DNA of 64,000 nt from CBDCYN01 sp965224205 (GCA_965224205.1 CBDCYN010000038.1:62001-126000), one strand, 5' to 3'. Counted from the first letter of the stretch, positions 16,797 to 26,881 are shown. Notes: generated by a model not told the origin, from the letters alone. Numbers and translations: made by a program.

Positions 16797-17828
16797 TTGG
16801 AAGTCACCATCCGTCTACCGCTAGGAGACCAGCGGCTAGCGTTAACCGGGTCTGCGGAACGGAATCTCAAGATGATCCGCGACAGCATGGGCGTCCACAT
16901 CTACGAGCGGGATGGATCCCTACGGATCAGCGGCGGCGACCAGGCGGTGAAGCAAGCGTCCTACGTGCTTGAACAACTGGCAGACGCCGCTAAGCGGGAT
17001 CTGGCCATGGACCGGTCTACTGTCATGGAGTTGATTGACCAGGCTCGCCACCACCGGGCCCCAGACCCGAACCCCCCGGAGTCGTCGTCGGCTCCCAAAC
17101 ACGGCAACGGCCGCGACAGCCTGGAGGTCTACCTCCGTGGCCGACGAGTGCGGGCGCTGACCGCCTCTCAGCAACGGTACCTTGAGGCGATCTACGATCA
17201 TGACCTGACGGTCTGCGTGGGCCCGGCGGGTACGGGCAAGACCTACCTCGCTGTCGCCGCGGCGGTGGACATGCTCAAACGCGGCGCCGTGCGCAAACTG
17301 CTGCTGGTGCGCCCAGCGGTCGAGGCGGGCGAAAAAACTCGGGTTCCTGCCTGGGAGCATGCAAGAGAAGGTCAACCCGTACCTGCGGCCGCTGCTCGAC
17401 GCCCTGCACGACATGATGGATTTCGAGCAGATCCAGCGTTTTATGGTCTGCGATGTGATTGAGATCGTCCCCCTGGCGTTTATGCGAGGCAGGACGCTCA
17501 ACGACGCATTGATCATCCTCGACGAAGCCCAAAACACCACCCGCGCCCAGATGCTCATGTTCCTCACACGTTTAGGGCGGGGCAGCAAGATGATCGTCAC
17601 GGGCGATACCTCTCAGATCGACCTGCCCGACCCCCGGAATCCGGCCTCGTCGACGCTGCCCGGCGGCTGCGGCGGGTGAGCGGGGTGGGTATCATCGCCC
17701 TGAACCAAACCGATATTGTCCGTCATAACCTGGTGCAGCGGATTGTCGAGGTTTACGGTCAGGAGCCCTCTCACGCGTCGAGCACGCCAACAAGCCCAAG
17801 CGGCGTCGAGCAGCTGGGCCCGCCGTAA
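16797..17828 (+). pseudogene. phoH: PhoH-family ATPase, two apparent frameshifts
   Basis: This is a PhoH-like P-loop NTPase associated with RNA metabolism. A KH-like N-terminal region (SAERNLKMIRDSMGVHIYER) precedes Walker A ([11 protein letters not shown], near nt 17220) and Walker B ([11 protein letters not shown], near 17513). Two shifts break the frame. A +1 change at a run of six A residues (17332-17337) moves the coding signal to frame 1 ([20 protein letters not shown]). A -1 change near 17629-17640 returns it to frame 3 ([20 protein letters not shown]), ending at 17826-17828. A TTG start at 16797 with AAAAGGA upstream leads directly into LEVTIRLP. The gene precedes pgpH, a common pairing. 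Since phoH is usually intact and conserved, sequence error is at least as likely as decay. Confidence 0.8.
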
Positions 17829-17950
17829 GACCAAGGACCGGGCCCGCCCGTCAAGGGCCCGGATCATCGATCACCGGGCACAAGACACCGGATCGACCAC
17901 AGCAGAGCGTAACGTGATGATTCTTCGATTCAATCTAGTTAACCGGATCC

Positions 17951-20263
17951 ATGCCGCTATTCCGTAACCACATGTCCCGCCGGCGAGAGCTGCGTCGTGA
18001 CCTGCTGCCTCCCAGCCACAACTGGGTGGCGTGGTGGACCCATCGCCAGAACTGGTGGACGTTGGGGTATATCCTGCTTCTGGCGGTAGCCGGGGCCGTC
18101 ATTGCCCTGATCGGCCGCGGCGCTTCCCAGTATCAGGTCGACCAAGTCGTCACCGAACCGATCGTTTCCCGCGTCGAGTTCCAGTCGGTCGACCCGGTGG
18201 CGACCCTCGAACGGCGGCGACGCGCCCAAGACCGTCACGCGTCGTATTACGTACCGAATATCGAATACTTTCAGCAGGTGCTCGACCGGCTCCACGCCCT
18301 GGGGTCGATCGGCCTAGACGACAACGTCCCCGATTTCGAGAGCATCCCCGAAGCCACTCGCCAGTCGCTACACCTGTCGCCCAAAGCGTTCAGCGAGCTA
18401 CGCCGTTACGTCACCGCCGCCTCGTCCATCCCGTGGGACCGGCTGATCCTTGATTTCATGGCCAACTTTATGGGCATCGCGGTGATCAGCAACGAACGGG
18501 CCACGATCGAGAAGAACAACAACGAGGACCTGGCCAACGAGATCATGATCAAACACCCCGATCTCGAGGACACGATCCGTGAAGACCGGTTCCTCTTCAA
18601 CGTCGCCGAAGACCTCGAACCGATCCGAAAGAACGTTAACCTGATCCTGACTAACCGGTTGGCCGACTACCCCAACCTCAAGACCACGTTCGTCGAATTG
18701 GTCCTCGATAACCCCCAGCCGACGTACCTCTACGACGAGCAAGAGACCCGCCGCCGCAAGCTTGAACGGTTCAACGACCCCGCCAACGAGGCCCGTATCG
18801 GCATCGAGGTCGGCACGGTCCTGGTCGGCGAGGGCCGGGTCCTGTCGAGCCTCGACGCGCAGCTGATCGCCGAGGAGCGGCAGGCGTATTGTCGCAGCCT
18901 TGGCTGGAAGCTCACGTACCTCATCCGCCCCGCCTACGTCGCGGTGTTCTTCGTCTTGGGGCTAGGGGTTTGGACGTACCTGAGCGTGTACTACAAGCGT
19001 GTCGCCCGGAACCCTCTACGCGGAGGGACGATCACGGGCCTCTTGCTGCTTAGCCAGCTGCTGGCTGTGGCGGCGACCGTAGCCCAGCCCCGGTTCGTTT
19101 ACATCACCGCGGTGCTGCCGTGCGTGCTGACCGCGATGATCCTGGCCGTGTCATATGACCGCCGCTTGGCCCTGGCGCTGGGGGCGATCCACGCCCTGGC
19201 GGTGGTGGTGAGCCTGGACCTACCGGCGGGGTTGTTCGTGGTCATGATGTGCGGCGTGGCCGTCGCGGCGGGGCAGCTGATGGACGTGCGCAGCCGATCG
19301 AAGCTCGTCGTGGTCGGGTTGTGGTGCGGGCTGGCGATGGGGCTAACGACGATCGCGGTGGGGCTCGCGTCGCGCCCGGTGCACCTCGAGGGCGAAACCG
19401 TGCGCATCCTGGTCGACGCGATGTGCGTGGCCGTGACCGGGTTCGTGTGCGGGATCCTCATCCAGGGGGTGCTGCCGGGGATCGAGAAGGTCTTTAGCGT
19501 CACCACGTCGATGACGCTCAAGGAGCTGATCGACGCCTCGCACCCGTTGCTTCGGCGCCTGGCCCAGGACGCCCCGGGCACGTACCAGCACAGCCTGCGG
19601 ATCTCCGATATGGCCGAAGCCGCCGCCGACACGATCGGCGCCGATGGCCTGCTGTGCAAGGTCGGGGCGATGTACCACGACATCGGGAAGGTCAACAAGC
19701 CGCTGTACTTCGTGGAGAACCAGGGCAGCGGGCCCAACCGTCACAGCCGGCTGTCGCCGGCGATGAGCGTGCTGGTGATCGTGGGCCACGTCAAGGACGG
19801 CATGGAGCTGGCCAGGGAGTACAACCTGCCCCGCGTGCTGCGGCACTTCATCGAGTCTCACCACGGCACGACCCTCGTGGAGTACTTCTACGAGGCCGCC
19901 AAACAGCAGTGCGGGGCCGAGAACCGACCCGCCCCATCAGAATTTGAGTTCCGCTACCCCGGGCCCAAGCCGCAGACCAAAGAGGCCGCGATCCTCATGC
20001 TCTGTGACGTGGTCGAGGGCGCGGCGCGCACGCTCGATGACCCCAACCCCAGCCGGATCGAGCAACTCGTCCACGCCATGGCCAGCAAGCGGCTCACGGA
20101 CGGGCAGTTCGATGAATGCAGCCTCACCCTCCAGGAGCTGCACAAGATCGAGCAGGCGATCATGAAGGTCGTCTGTGCCATCTATCACGGGCGGATCAAG
20201 TACCCCGGCGACAAGGCCCATCAACAGCCCGACACCCCACAGCGGTCACAGCGGCACGGTTAA
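17951..20263 (+). CDS. pgpH: 7TM-HD family phosphodiesterase, PgpH-like (c-di-AMP)
   Basis: A 770-residue membrane enzyme. A first transmembrane helix (LGYILLLAVAGAVIALIG) is followed by a large extracytoplasmic domain (about residues 60-320), then about seven transmembrane helices (residues 325-510), then a cytoplasmic HD domain. HD-domain metal ligands are visible in TYQHSLRISDMAE, AMYHDIGKVNKP (HD at about 575-576) and FIESHHGTTLVEYF. In Gram-positive bacteria this family hydrolyses cyclic di-AMP, so a role in second-messenger turnover is likely. The typical order phoH-pgpH is kept, but ybeY does not follow. The start at 17951 is poorly supported, and an ATG at 17972 (MSRRRELRR) is an alternative. 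A C-terminal Gln/Pro-rich tail is present. Confidence 0.88.
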   Translation: MPLFRNHMSRRRELRRDLLPPSHNWVAWWTHRQNWWTLGYILLLAVAGAVIALIGRGASQYQVDQVVTEPIVSRVEFQSVDPVATLERRRRAQDRHASYYVPNIEYFQQVLDRLHALGSIGLDDNVPDFESIPEATRQSLHLSPKAFSELRRYVTAASSIPWDRLILDFMANFMGIAVISNERATIEKNNNEDLANEIMIKHPDLEDTIREDRFLFNVAEDLEPIRKNVNLILTNRLADYPNLKTTFVELVLDNPQPTYLYDEQETRRRKLERFNDPANEARIGIEVGTVLVGEGRVLSSLDAQLIAEERQAYCRSLGWKLTYLIRPAYVAVFFVLGLGVWTYLSVYYKRVARNPLRGGTITGLLLLSQLLAVAATVAQPRFVYITAVLPCVLTAMILAVSYDRRLALALGAIHALAVVVSLDLPAGLFVVMMCGVAVAAGQLMDVRSRSKLVVVGLWCGLAMGLTTIAVGLASRPVHLEGETVRILVDAMCVAVTGFVCGILIQGVLPGIEKVFSVTTSMTLKELIDASHPLLRRLAQDAPGTYQHSLRISDMAEAAADTIGADGLLCKVGAMYHDIGKVNKPLYFVENQGSGPNRHSRLSPAMSVLVIVGHVKDGMELAREYNLPRVLRHFIESHHGTTLVEYFYEAAKQQCGAENRPAPSEFEFRYPGPKPQTKEAAILMLCDVVEGAARTLDDPNPSRIEQLVHAMASKRLTDGQFDECSLTLQELHKIEQAIMKVVCAIYHGRIKYPGDKAHQQPDTPQRSQRHG

Positions 20264-20286
20264 GCCCTGGTCAACGGGTCACCGTA

Positions 20287-23200
20287 TCAAGCCAGGTGCT
20301 CACCGGCCAAGATGGCGACCTCCGTGATGGAGTTCCACCCGTTGCTGCTGTTCTCATGCCCGACGATCTTCACATACCGGCTGGCGCGTGCGACCCCCAA
20401 CACGTAAGACTCAAGCTCAAGAGATTCCCCCGAGGATTCCATACTCAACAACGCTGGATCGTAGTTGACGCCGTCGATGGAGGTCAACACGTCGAAGCTG
20501 GCGGTGCGTGTATCGCCGAGGAACCAGGCGATCTGCACCTCACCGATCGTGTAGATGGCGCCCAAGTCGAAAATGATCGATTCGCCATCCCCAAACGCTG
20601 ACCAGCGGGTGCTCAGGTCCCCATCGAGCGTATTGGCCGGCACATGACCGTCATCGCTCGTAGCCGCCACGGCGACCGGCGCGATCGTCCCGGTGTGCGG
20701 CTTCGAGGGCAGCGGGTCGCGGCGAAGGCTTTCGACGGTCTGGACGTTCTTGGGCGATGACCCATCCTGGGTTAGGTACAACTTGTCGAACTTAAAGCCA
20801 TCCTCGCGGACCCATACGTTGATGGTGTGCACCCCGGCGCTGGGGATGTCGATGCTGGCGCTTAGGCGCTGGCCGGTGTCCGGTGCTTGGTCCATCGTCT
20901 TGGTGGTCCACACCCATTTGTCGAAGCTTTGAAACAGCGCGATCCGGTCTGCTGAGGCTAAGCCTTCGTTGTTGAGGCCCACGTGCAATGAATCATCTTG
21001 GCGGGTCGCTCGGTTGCCCCGCACCCAGAGGTCGTACGTCCCGGGTGTTTCAAAATAGACCTGGTAGCGCAGCTCCGCGACAGACCCCTGGCAGGGAAGA
21101 TCGAGGCAGTCTCCCGATCCATCGGGGGCGACCAGATAGCCCGAGCCGCTGTACCCACTGGCGTCCGTAGCCAACTCCCAACGCGAGTCGCCTGCGGCGA
21201 TCTGCACGTCAAAGTGCTCCGCTTCAAGAACGAGCGACTCGGCGCCAGCTAGGAAAACCGGGGCGCCTAGCCGTTGGTACGCCTGGGCCTCGTGGATGTT
21301 CTGGGGGATGAGCTGGCTTGGGTCGAGCAGGCTTTCATCGGTGAACCAGTCATAATCGTCGCACGATCCCGGGTTGGCGGTGGCGACGAAGTTCAGGTGA
21401 CCGCCCCCGAATGAGCAGTCGATGCTCTGGAAGTTGCCCGTCCCGCTGACGTTCCAGTACGTGTTGTACGCCGCGGAATGGGGGCCCCTGTTGAGGGAAC
21501 CGCCGCTGCGGAACGCTCGTGAAGCGCTGCCGAGGTCGATCCCCGTAAAAAGATTCTGATAGGGCGCCGCCCGGTGATGGTCCATATTGATCGCGAGCCC
21601 CGAACCGTTGGAGAACACGTTGCCGCGGTCGTACCACGTGATGCTCAGGTCGTGGATGTAACGGGCACGCACCTCGAAATTCGCGATGATGTTGTCTTGG
21701 CTGCGCGTGAACCCCAGGCCGCGGTGGCCATTGTTCTGTTGGAAAGTGGGGGCCCCGGCGGGGTAACGGGGGGCGGTCACGTCGATCGTGATGTTGTTGA
21801 GGGTGTTGAACATCGCGCCGTCCCGCAAGAAAATCCCGTAATCGGCGTTGAGGATCTTGACGTTACGGATCCAAGAATTGACCGTGCCCGTGTACATGAT
21901 CGCGTTGTACCCCAGCTCGTTGAAGTGCCCCGGGTACATCGTGTGCTCGAACTCGATCGTCATGTTCTCGATCCCGACCTCCTCGACCGTCGGCGCCAGC
22001 AGGTGCACCTGCGGCTGCCAACGCACGTCCACGTCGACGGGCAACGGGCGTTCGAGCGTGATCGTGTTCCCGGAAACATCGGTGACCCGCGACGCGAAAC
22101 GTACTAGTTGAACCCCGTGCAGCTCCTCGATGTCGCCGGCGAGGAAATCCCCGTGCAGACGCCGCTGAAGCGTCCCCACATCTGGGCTCGACGCGTCCGG
22201 GTCGGTCTGCACGATCTGGATCCACTGCCCCGGCGCCACCGTCACCGGCACGTCCAGCGTCAGGGTCTGGGCCCCGCGTGGAGCGTCTGAGACGATCGAC
22301 GCCATCAGCGTGGTCTCATTAGCAGGGTTCGAGCCGACGACCCAGAAAAACGCCCCGTCAAACGACCAGAACCTCGGCTCGTCGTATTCCGGAGCCGCCT
22401 CGGAGCCGGGGCGATCGATGAAGATTTTCACCCCGTCCATGCTCTCGCCCTTCAAGATCCAGTGGCCCTTATCCTCGATCCGCAGCAGATCGCGGATATG
22501 GTACGTGCCGTTAGGGATGAAGATCTCGTCGCCCGGCTGCGCATCGGCGATCGCTGCCAGGAACGCCGTTGTGTCGTCGTCGGCCACCGGGTCTCCTGTC
22601 GGGACCCCGTCTGCCCCGTAAGACAAGACACTGATCTGATTCAACATCGTCGGGATGTTTGTCTCCCCAGCCCGGTAGCCCGCGTAGGAGAAATCCGGCA
22701 GCCGGTTGAGCGGATCGGTGTTGTCCCACAGCTCACCGGACAAACCCCACAGGGCCGACGTCTCGATACCTGGCTGGGACGCGGCCCCGACCGCTGCGGT
22801 AAGCACCTGCCCGAACCCGTCGGTCACGAAAACACTCATCGGGGCGGCCGATTCGACCATCGGGACCAAGAACCCGTAGCTGCCCGCCGCGTCCGACGTC
22901 GCCGTGGCGTCACTGAACCCGTCCTCGTCTGTATCGAGATAAACTTCGATCCCCGGTAGGGTCGTACCCCAAACCTCCATGGACGGGGTGGGGGAGGCCG
23001 GCGAGTCCGAGGAATCTGGGGGATCCGGAGGATCCGGGGGTGGGGCTGAATAACTGCTGTCCCCGAGTGTCTGGGGCGGGAGATAGTGAGTAAAGTCGAT
23101 CGTCAGCGCCAACGGCTCGAGGCTGGTGCCGTCACCTTGATTCAGAACCAACAGCGAGAAATCCGCACCCGTGATGTGCCCGTTGAGATCCGCGTCGGCT

Positions 23201-23793
23201 TCGGCGAGGTAGTCATCGTCCGCCTTGCGCGCCCCCAAGAGTTGTTTTGCGGAGGTCTTATCCTCGTCATCCGTGACCCGGTCCCCGTTGAGATCACCGA
23301 CCAGCCCGACCCCTAACTCAAACAACCCGGTCGTCCCGTCGTGCCCGAGAACGCTCAGCGTGTACTGACCCCACTCCAGGTCGACCAAGACCAGGCTATC
23401 GTTCGACTCATCGAGATCATCACGTGCGACTTTGGGTTTCACCAGCTGCCCGCCGCTATCCATCACCTGCACCGCGGCGGGGTCTAAGCCGCTGCCATCG
23501 CCGGCCGTGACGCGGAGACTCAAAATAGACGACCCGCCGTTTAGCTCGAAATCTTCGGGACTAACCGTGACGACGATTTCGGCTGCGACGCCCGGGCTGT
23601 CGACAGCCGCGACGAACCGCGCGAACTCGTGAGCGCCGCTAAGCAGCAGCCGTGGCTCCAGGGCCTCCATCGCCGGTGCGCCGCGCTGCGCTCGGATTAC
23701 GCCTTGGGACCGGTGTTTTTCCCGCCGGTGAAGCAGAGTGTTTTGACTGTCGTGGGGACAGATTCTGCGCCTAATGGAACGTAGAGTGGACAC
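20287..23793 (-). CDS. Large exported LEPR-XLL / dockerin / beta-helix / discoidin protein
   Basis: A 1168-residue surface or secreted protein. The LEPR-XLL motif (MEALEPRLLLSG) lies at about residues 42-53. After a strand-rich region come dockerin-like Ca loops (GDLNGDRVTDDED, ADADLNGHITGAD), a Pro/Asp/Ser linker, and a pectin-lyase-like beta-helix. The helix is introduced by LPDFSYAGYRAGE and DDDTTAFLAAI, which recalls polysaccharide-lyase-like proteins. Next is a carbohydrate-binding-like module (EAEHFDVQIAAGDSRWE) and a C-terminal F5/8 type C (discoidin) domain (NTLDGDLSTRWSAFGDGESI to the end). It probably binds and perhaps cleaves a polysaccharide. The GTG start at 23793 is chosen because GGGAGG (23801-23806) lies 7 bases upstream; a longer in-frame start at 23841 lacks one. 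Confidence 0.82.
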   Translation of the reverse strand: MSTLRSIRRRICPHDSQNTLLHRREKHRSQGVIRAQRGAPAMEALEPRLLLSGAHEFARFVAAVDSPGVAAEIVVTVSPEDFELNGGSSILSLRVTAGDGSGLDPAAVQVMDSGGQLVKPKVARDDLDESNDSLVLVDLEWGQYTLSVLGHDGTTGLFELGVGLVGDLNGDRVTDDEDKTSAKQLLGARKADDDYLAEADADLNGHITGADFSLLVLNQGDGTSLEPLALTIDFTHYLPPQTLGDSSYSAPPPDPPDPPDSSDSPASPTPSMEVWGTTLPGIEVYLDTDEDGFSDATATSDAAGSYGFLVPMVESAAPMSVFVTDGFGQVLTAAVGAASQPGIETSALWGLSGELWDNTDPLNRLPDFSYAGYRAGETNIPTMLNQISVLSYGADGVPTGDPVADDDTTAFLAAIADAQPGDEIFIPNGTYHIRDLLRIEDKGHWILKGESMDGVKIFIDRPGSEAAPEYDEPRFWSFDGAFFWVVGSNPANETTLMASIVSDAPRGAQTLTLDVPVTVAPGQWIQIVQTDPDASSPDVGTLQRRLHGDFLAGDIEELHGVQLVRFASRVTDVSGNTITLERPLPVDVDVRWQPQVHLLAPTVEEVGIENMTIEFEHTMYPGHFNELGYNAIMYTGTVNSWIRNVKILNADYGIFLRDGAMFNTLNNITIDVTAPRYPAGAPTFQQNNGHRGLGFTRSQDNIIANFEVRARYIHDLSITWYDRGNVFSNGSGLAINMDHHRAAPYQNLFTGIDLGSASRAFRSGGSLNRGPHSAAYNTYWNVSGTGNFQSIDCSFGGGHLNFVATANPGSCDDYDWFTDESLLDPSQLIPQNIHEAQAYQRLGAPVFLAGAESLVLEAEHFDVQIAAGDSRWELATDASGYSGSGYLVAPDGSGDCLDLPCQGSVAELRYQVYFETPGTYDLWVRGNRATRQDDSLHVGLNNEGLASADRIALFQSFDKWVWTTKTMDQAPDTGQRLSASIDIPSAGVHTINVWVREDGFKFDKLYLTQDGSSPKNVQTVESLRRDPLPSKPHTGTIAPVAVAATSDDGHVPANTLDGDLSTRWSAFGDGESIIFDLGAIYTIGEVQIAWFLGDTRTASFDVLTSIDGVNYDPALLSMESSGESLELESYVLGVARASRYVKIVGHENSSNGWNSITEVAILAGEHLA

Positions 23794-23997
23794 AATAATA
23801 CCTCCCGAGCAACCCTGATTAAAACTGGGACCCTGAATCACCCTTTCCGCCGATGCATCAACCTCAGCCCTACCGCCGCCACAGCCAATCTCGTGAAGCC
23901 CAATCGAGGTTTATTAGAGGTCCCTGCCCTACCAACAGCCGAGTCCCAAGAAACGATCCGATCGAACTCTAGAAGCATATCGTCTCATACGATCCCA

Positions 23998-24024
23998 TTT
24001 TATACGCGGTTCGCATCCCTGAAA
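23998..24024 (-). repeat. Dispersed intergenic motif, copy E, possible promoter
   Basis: On the minus strand TTTCAGGGATGCG is followed 7 bases later by GTATAAA, similar to the motif at 57296. It lies about 200 bases upstream of, and in the right orientation for, the LEPR-XLL gene at 20287-23793. Confidence 0.35.
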
Positions 24025-24037
24025 TTTTGTGTCCCGA

Positions 24038-26050
24038 TCACCCCACCCCCAACGCTATCGCCAGCTGGTAGGTCACCAGCGACGCGGTGTACGCCAACGC
24101 GGTCATGTACAGAAGCTGGAAGATCGGCCACTTCCAGCTGTTGGTCTCACGCTTCGTGACCGCCTGGGTCGGCAGGCATTGCATCGCCAGGACATAAAAT
24201 ACCAGTAGGCTCAGGCACGTAGCGGTGGTGAACACCGGGCTGCCGTCCGACCGGGTCGAGGACCGCAGCGTGTCGTAAAGCGAGTCGGGGTTCTCGTCGG
24301 CCGCGTCGGAACCAACGCCGTACACCACCGCCAGGGTCGAGACGATCACCTCCCTAGCTGCGAACGAGCTGATCAGCCCGATCCCGATCTGCCAGTCGAA
24401 CCCTAGCGGTGCGATCGCCGGCTCGATCACCCGCCCCAACCGACCGATCGCCGAATTGGCCAAAGCGTGACGGTTGATGATCTGCTCGGCTTGGGCGTTA
24501 AGTTCATCCGCGGCGTCGACGTTGCCTTGCTCCTGCATCGCCACAGCAACTTCCTGCATGGCAACCGCTTGACTCGAGGGCTCGCTCGTAGGGTACGTCG
24601 CCAGCCACCACAGGACGATCGAGATCGCCAGGATCACCGTCCCCGCCTTGCGGACGAACACCATCGCCCGGTCGATCGCGGTCGTCAGGGCGTTGCGCAG
24701 GCTGGGCACCTTGTAGCTGGGCAGCTCTAAAACCAGCGGCTCGCTGCGGCCCTTCAAGATCGTGTGCTTGAATACAAACGCCATCGCCAGCGCCGCGACG
24801 ATCCCCAGCGAATAGGCCCCGGTAAATAGCATCGCCGCCTTGAACGGCTCGGTAGGGAATAGCAACGCCGTGACCATTGCGTAGACCGGGATGCGGGCAG
24901 AACACGTCATCAGCGGGGCTACGAGGATCGTCACGAGCCGGTCTCGCCGGTTCTCAATCACGCGCGTGGCCATGATCCCGGGGATCGCGCACGCGTGCGA
25001 CGATAAAAGCGGCACGAACGCCTTGCCCGGCAGCCCCACCCGGCCCATGACCCGGTCCATCACAAACGCGGCGCGGGCCAGGTACCCGGTGTCTTCGAGC
25101 AAAGATAAGAAGAAAAACAAGATGCAGATCTGAGGCAGGAACACCAGCATCCCGCCTACCCCGCCGATGACGCCCTCAACCAGCAGGCTGCGCACGGGGC
25201 CTTCTGGAACGACACTCGACACCACCCCCCCGGCACCGCTAAATAGCCCGTCGATCCATTCCATCGGGTATTGGGCCAGCCAGAAGATCATCGCGAACAT
25301 GCCCAGCATCACCCCGAGGAAAGCACCGACCCCGATCACTGGGTGGGTGAGGACTCGGTCGATCGATTCGGTCGTGGCCGCTTGGGCGATGGATTGGCCC
25401 TTGACGCACTGGCTGACGACCCGCTGGGCCCATTGATAACGGGCCGCGTGCTGGCAGCCACACGCGTCGTCGCTGGCGAGGCTTAGCCGAGGCCTGCCAG
25501 CGGCCTCAGAGGGCAGCTCGATCAGGGTCTCGACCTCATACCGCAGCTGTTCGACCCCCTCACGGCTGCGCGCCACGATCGGCACGACCGGGCAGCCCAG
25601 CTGGCAACCCAACTGGTCCGCATCGATCTCGATGCCCTGGCGTTTAGCTAGGTCGGTCATGTTCAACGCCACAACCGTGGGCAGATTCAGCTCAAGGACT
25701 TGGCTAGCGAGATAGAGGTTGCGCTCGAGGTTGGTCGCGTCTAGGATCAGGATCACCACCCCGGTCGCCCCCGGCCCCGGAAGATTTCCAGGCTTGGACG
25801 AGTCGTTTTTACCCGCGGTCGTCGCAGCGATTTGTCCTAACAGTACGTTCCGAGCGATCTTCTCTTCCGGGGTAGCGGCGGCAAGGCTATAAAGGCCGGG
25901 CAGATCGGTGAGCTGCACGGCGTGACCGCCGAGGGTGACCCGGCCCACGCGTCGTTCCACAGTGGTGCCCGGGAAGTTGGCGGTCTTGGCCCGTAGGCCG
26001 GTTAAGGCGTTGAACAGGGTGGTCTTGCCCGCGTTGGGGTTGCCGATCAC
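24038..26050 (-). CDS. feoB: Ferrous iron transporter FeoB
   Basis: A 670-residue inner-membrane Fe(II) transporter. The GTPase domain shows G1 GNPNAGKT (residues 3-10), G3 DLPGLYSL (49-56) and G4 NMTD (130-133). It is followed by membrane segments with the two gate regions (VFLPQICILFFFLSLLEDTGYLAR, here given as VFLPQICILFFF, and FVPLLSSHACAIPGIM). The last helices end at LVTYQLAIALGVG. feoA lies 121 bases upstream on the same strand. The annotated GTG start cuts into the first beta-strand of the G domain. In-frame codons further upstream (PVHVAV) look like the missing strand but offer no ATG/GTG/TTG, and a run of eight C residues (minus strand, 26095-26102) lies there. The N-terminus may therefore be misread in this sequence. 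Confidence 0.95.
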   Translation of the reverse strand: MIGNPNAGKTTLFNALTGLRAKTANFPGTTVERRVGRVTLGGHAVQLTDLPGLYSLAAATPEEKIARNVLLGQIAATTAGKNDSSKPGNLPGPGATGVVILILDATNLERNLYLASQVLELNLPTVVALNMTDLAKRQGIEIDADQLGCQLGCPVVPIVARSREGVEQLRYEVETLIELPSEAAGRPRLSLASDDACGCQHAARYQWAQRVVSQCVKGQSIAQAATTESIDRVLTHPVIGVGAFLGVMLGMFAMIFWLAQYPMEWIDGLFSGAGGVVSSVVPEGPVRSLLVEGVIGGVGGMLVFLPQICILFFFLSLLEDTGYLARAAFVMDRVMGRVGLPGKAFVPLLSSHACAIPGIMATRVIENRRDRLVTILVAPLMTCSARIPVYAMVTALLFPTEPFKAAMLFTGAYSLGIVAALAMAFVFKHTILKGRSEPLVLELPSYKVPSLRNALTTAIDRAMVFVRKAGTVILAISIVLWWLATYPTSEPSSQAVAMQEVAVAMQEQGNVDAADELNAQAEQIINRHALANSAIGRLGRVIEPAIAPLGFDWQIGIGLISSFAAREVIVSTLAVVYGVGSDAADENPDSLYDTLRSSTRSDGSPVFTTATCLSLLVFYVLAMQCLPTQAVTKRETNSWKWPIFQLLYMTALAYTASLVTYQLAIALGVG

Positions 26051-26171
26051 CGCGACATGGACCGGGGCGGTGACACCTGGGCGCCTCGGTGCATGGGGGG
26101 GGTCTAGCTGAGTAGGCGTGGCTGTGATTGTCTAAACCCTTACCATGGGCCCAAACCTGTGTTGTGTATCG

Positions 26172-26471
26172 TTATACCCGACATTCCGTCGAGGAGCAGA
26201 TCTCAACCGTCACAGCTTGAGCCAGCCTTGACGATAACCCCAGCCTCGACCCCAGCACCTGTAGAATCAACGGGTGGCCCTGCTTGACCACCTCGACCTT
26301 GCGCCCCACACAAACCCCCATGGCTTTGAGTCGTTCGGCGGTGGAGTCACGGGCGTCCACGTCAACCACAACCCCGCACCGACCCGTGGGCAGCTGGTCT
26401 AATTTCAACGACGCGGGTGCCGTTGCAATACCCTGCGGGTTATTCAGTTGAGGCAGTTCGCTATGTTGCAC
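26172..26471 (-). CDS. feoA: Ferrous iron transport protein FeoA
   Basis: A 99-residue SH3-fold cytoplasmic partner of FeoB. The family pattern is visible as LDQLPTGRCGVVVDVD followed by ERLKAMGVCVGRKVEVVKQG and LGLSSRLAQAVTVE. About 20 extra N-terminal residues precede the domain. The GTG start at 26471 has AAAGGG about 11 bases upstream. A Fur-box-like site lies 38 bases before the start, which suggests iron-responsive control of the feoA-feoB unit. Two Cys in the tail (ICSSTECRV) are not a family feature. Confidence 0.9.
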   Translation of the reverse strand: MQHSELPQLNNPQGIATAPASLKLDQLPTGRCGVVVDVDARDSTAERLKAMGVCVGRKVEVVKQGHPLILQVLGSRLGLSSRLAQAVTVEICSSTECRV

Positions 26472-26508
26472 GCTTAACGTGACCCTTTACGCCAGTTCAA
26501 ATGCAATT

Positions 26509-26527
26509 GAGAATAAAGATCATAATC
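26509..26527 (-). promoter_or_regulatory. Putative Fur box upstream of feoAB
   Basis: GAGAATAAAGATCATAATC matches the classical 19-base Fur consensus (GATAATGATAATCATTATC) at 14 of 19 positions by eye. It is placed 38 bases upstream of feoA, and 94 bases upstream of the divergent DUF2024 gene. Confidence 0.55.
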
Positions 26528-26620
26528 TACTGTTTGACCGGGCCATGTCAATTGAAAGATTGACGTGATCGGTGGTACCCTCAGGGACGGGTCGCCAGCC
26601 ATACAAAGGAAAGGATCCGC

Positions 26621-26881
26621 ATGGAGATCGCCGTCTATGACACTTACGTGAAACGCACCGACGGTCGGGTGATGCACTTTGACGTGTTCGTGCCCGCTGG
26701 GACCGACCCTGAAAAGGTCCTGGCGTTCGGCCGTGAGTATCTAAGCGACAAACCCGTCGAGTCCCAGACCCTCACCAGTGACCAGTGCCGGTTCTGCCAC
26801 ACCCAAGCTGCCCCCGATCAGATCCAGCAAACGATCGCCGAACAAGGCTACTTTATTTACGAGATGGAAGGCTGCGACTGA
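26621..26881 (+). CDS. DUF2024 family protein
   Basis: An 86-residue cytoplasmic protein resembling the DUF2024 family throughout (AVYDTYVKRTDGRVMHFDVF, ...QCRFCHTQ..., ...YFIYEMEGCD). The conserved CRFCH with downstream residues could bind metal, but the function of the family is unknown. An AAAGGAAAGGA ribosome-binding sequence precedes the ATG. It is divergent from feoA and shares the 150-base intergenic region with the Fur-like site, so iron control of this gene is possible. Confidence 0.8.
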   Translation: MEIAVYDTYVKRTDGRVMHFDVFVPAGTDPEKVLAFGREYLSDKPVESQTLTSDQCRFCHTQAAPDQIQQTIAEQGYFIYEMEGCD

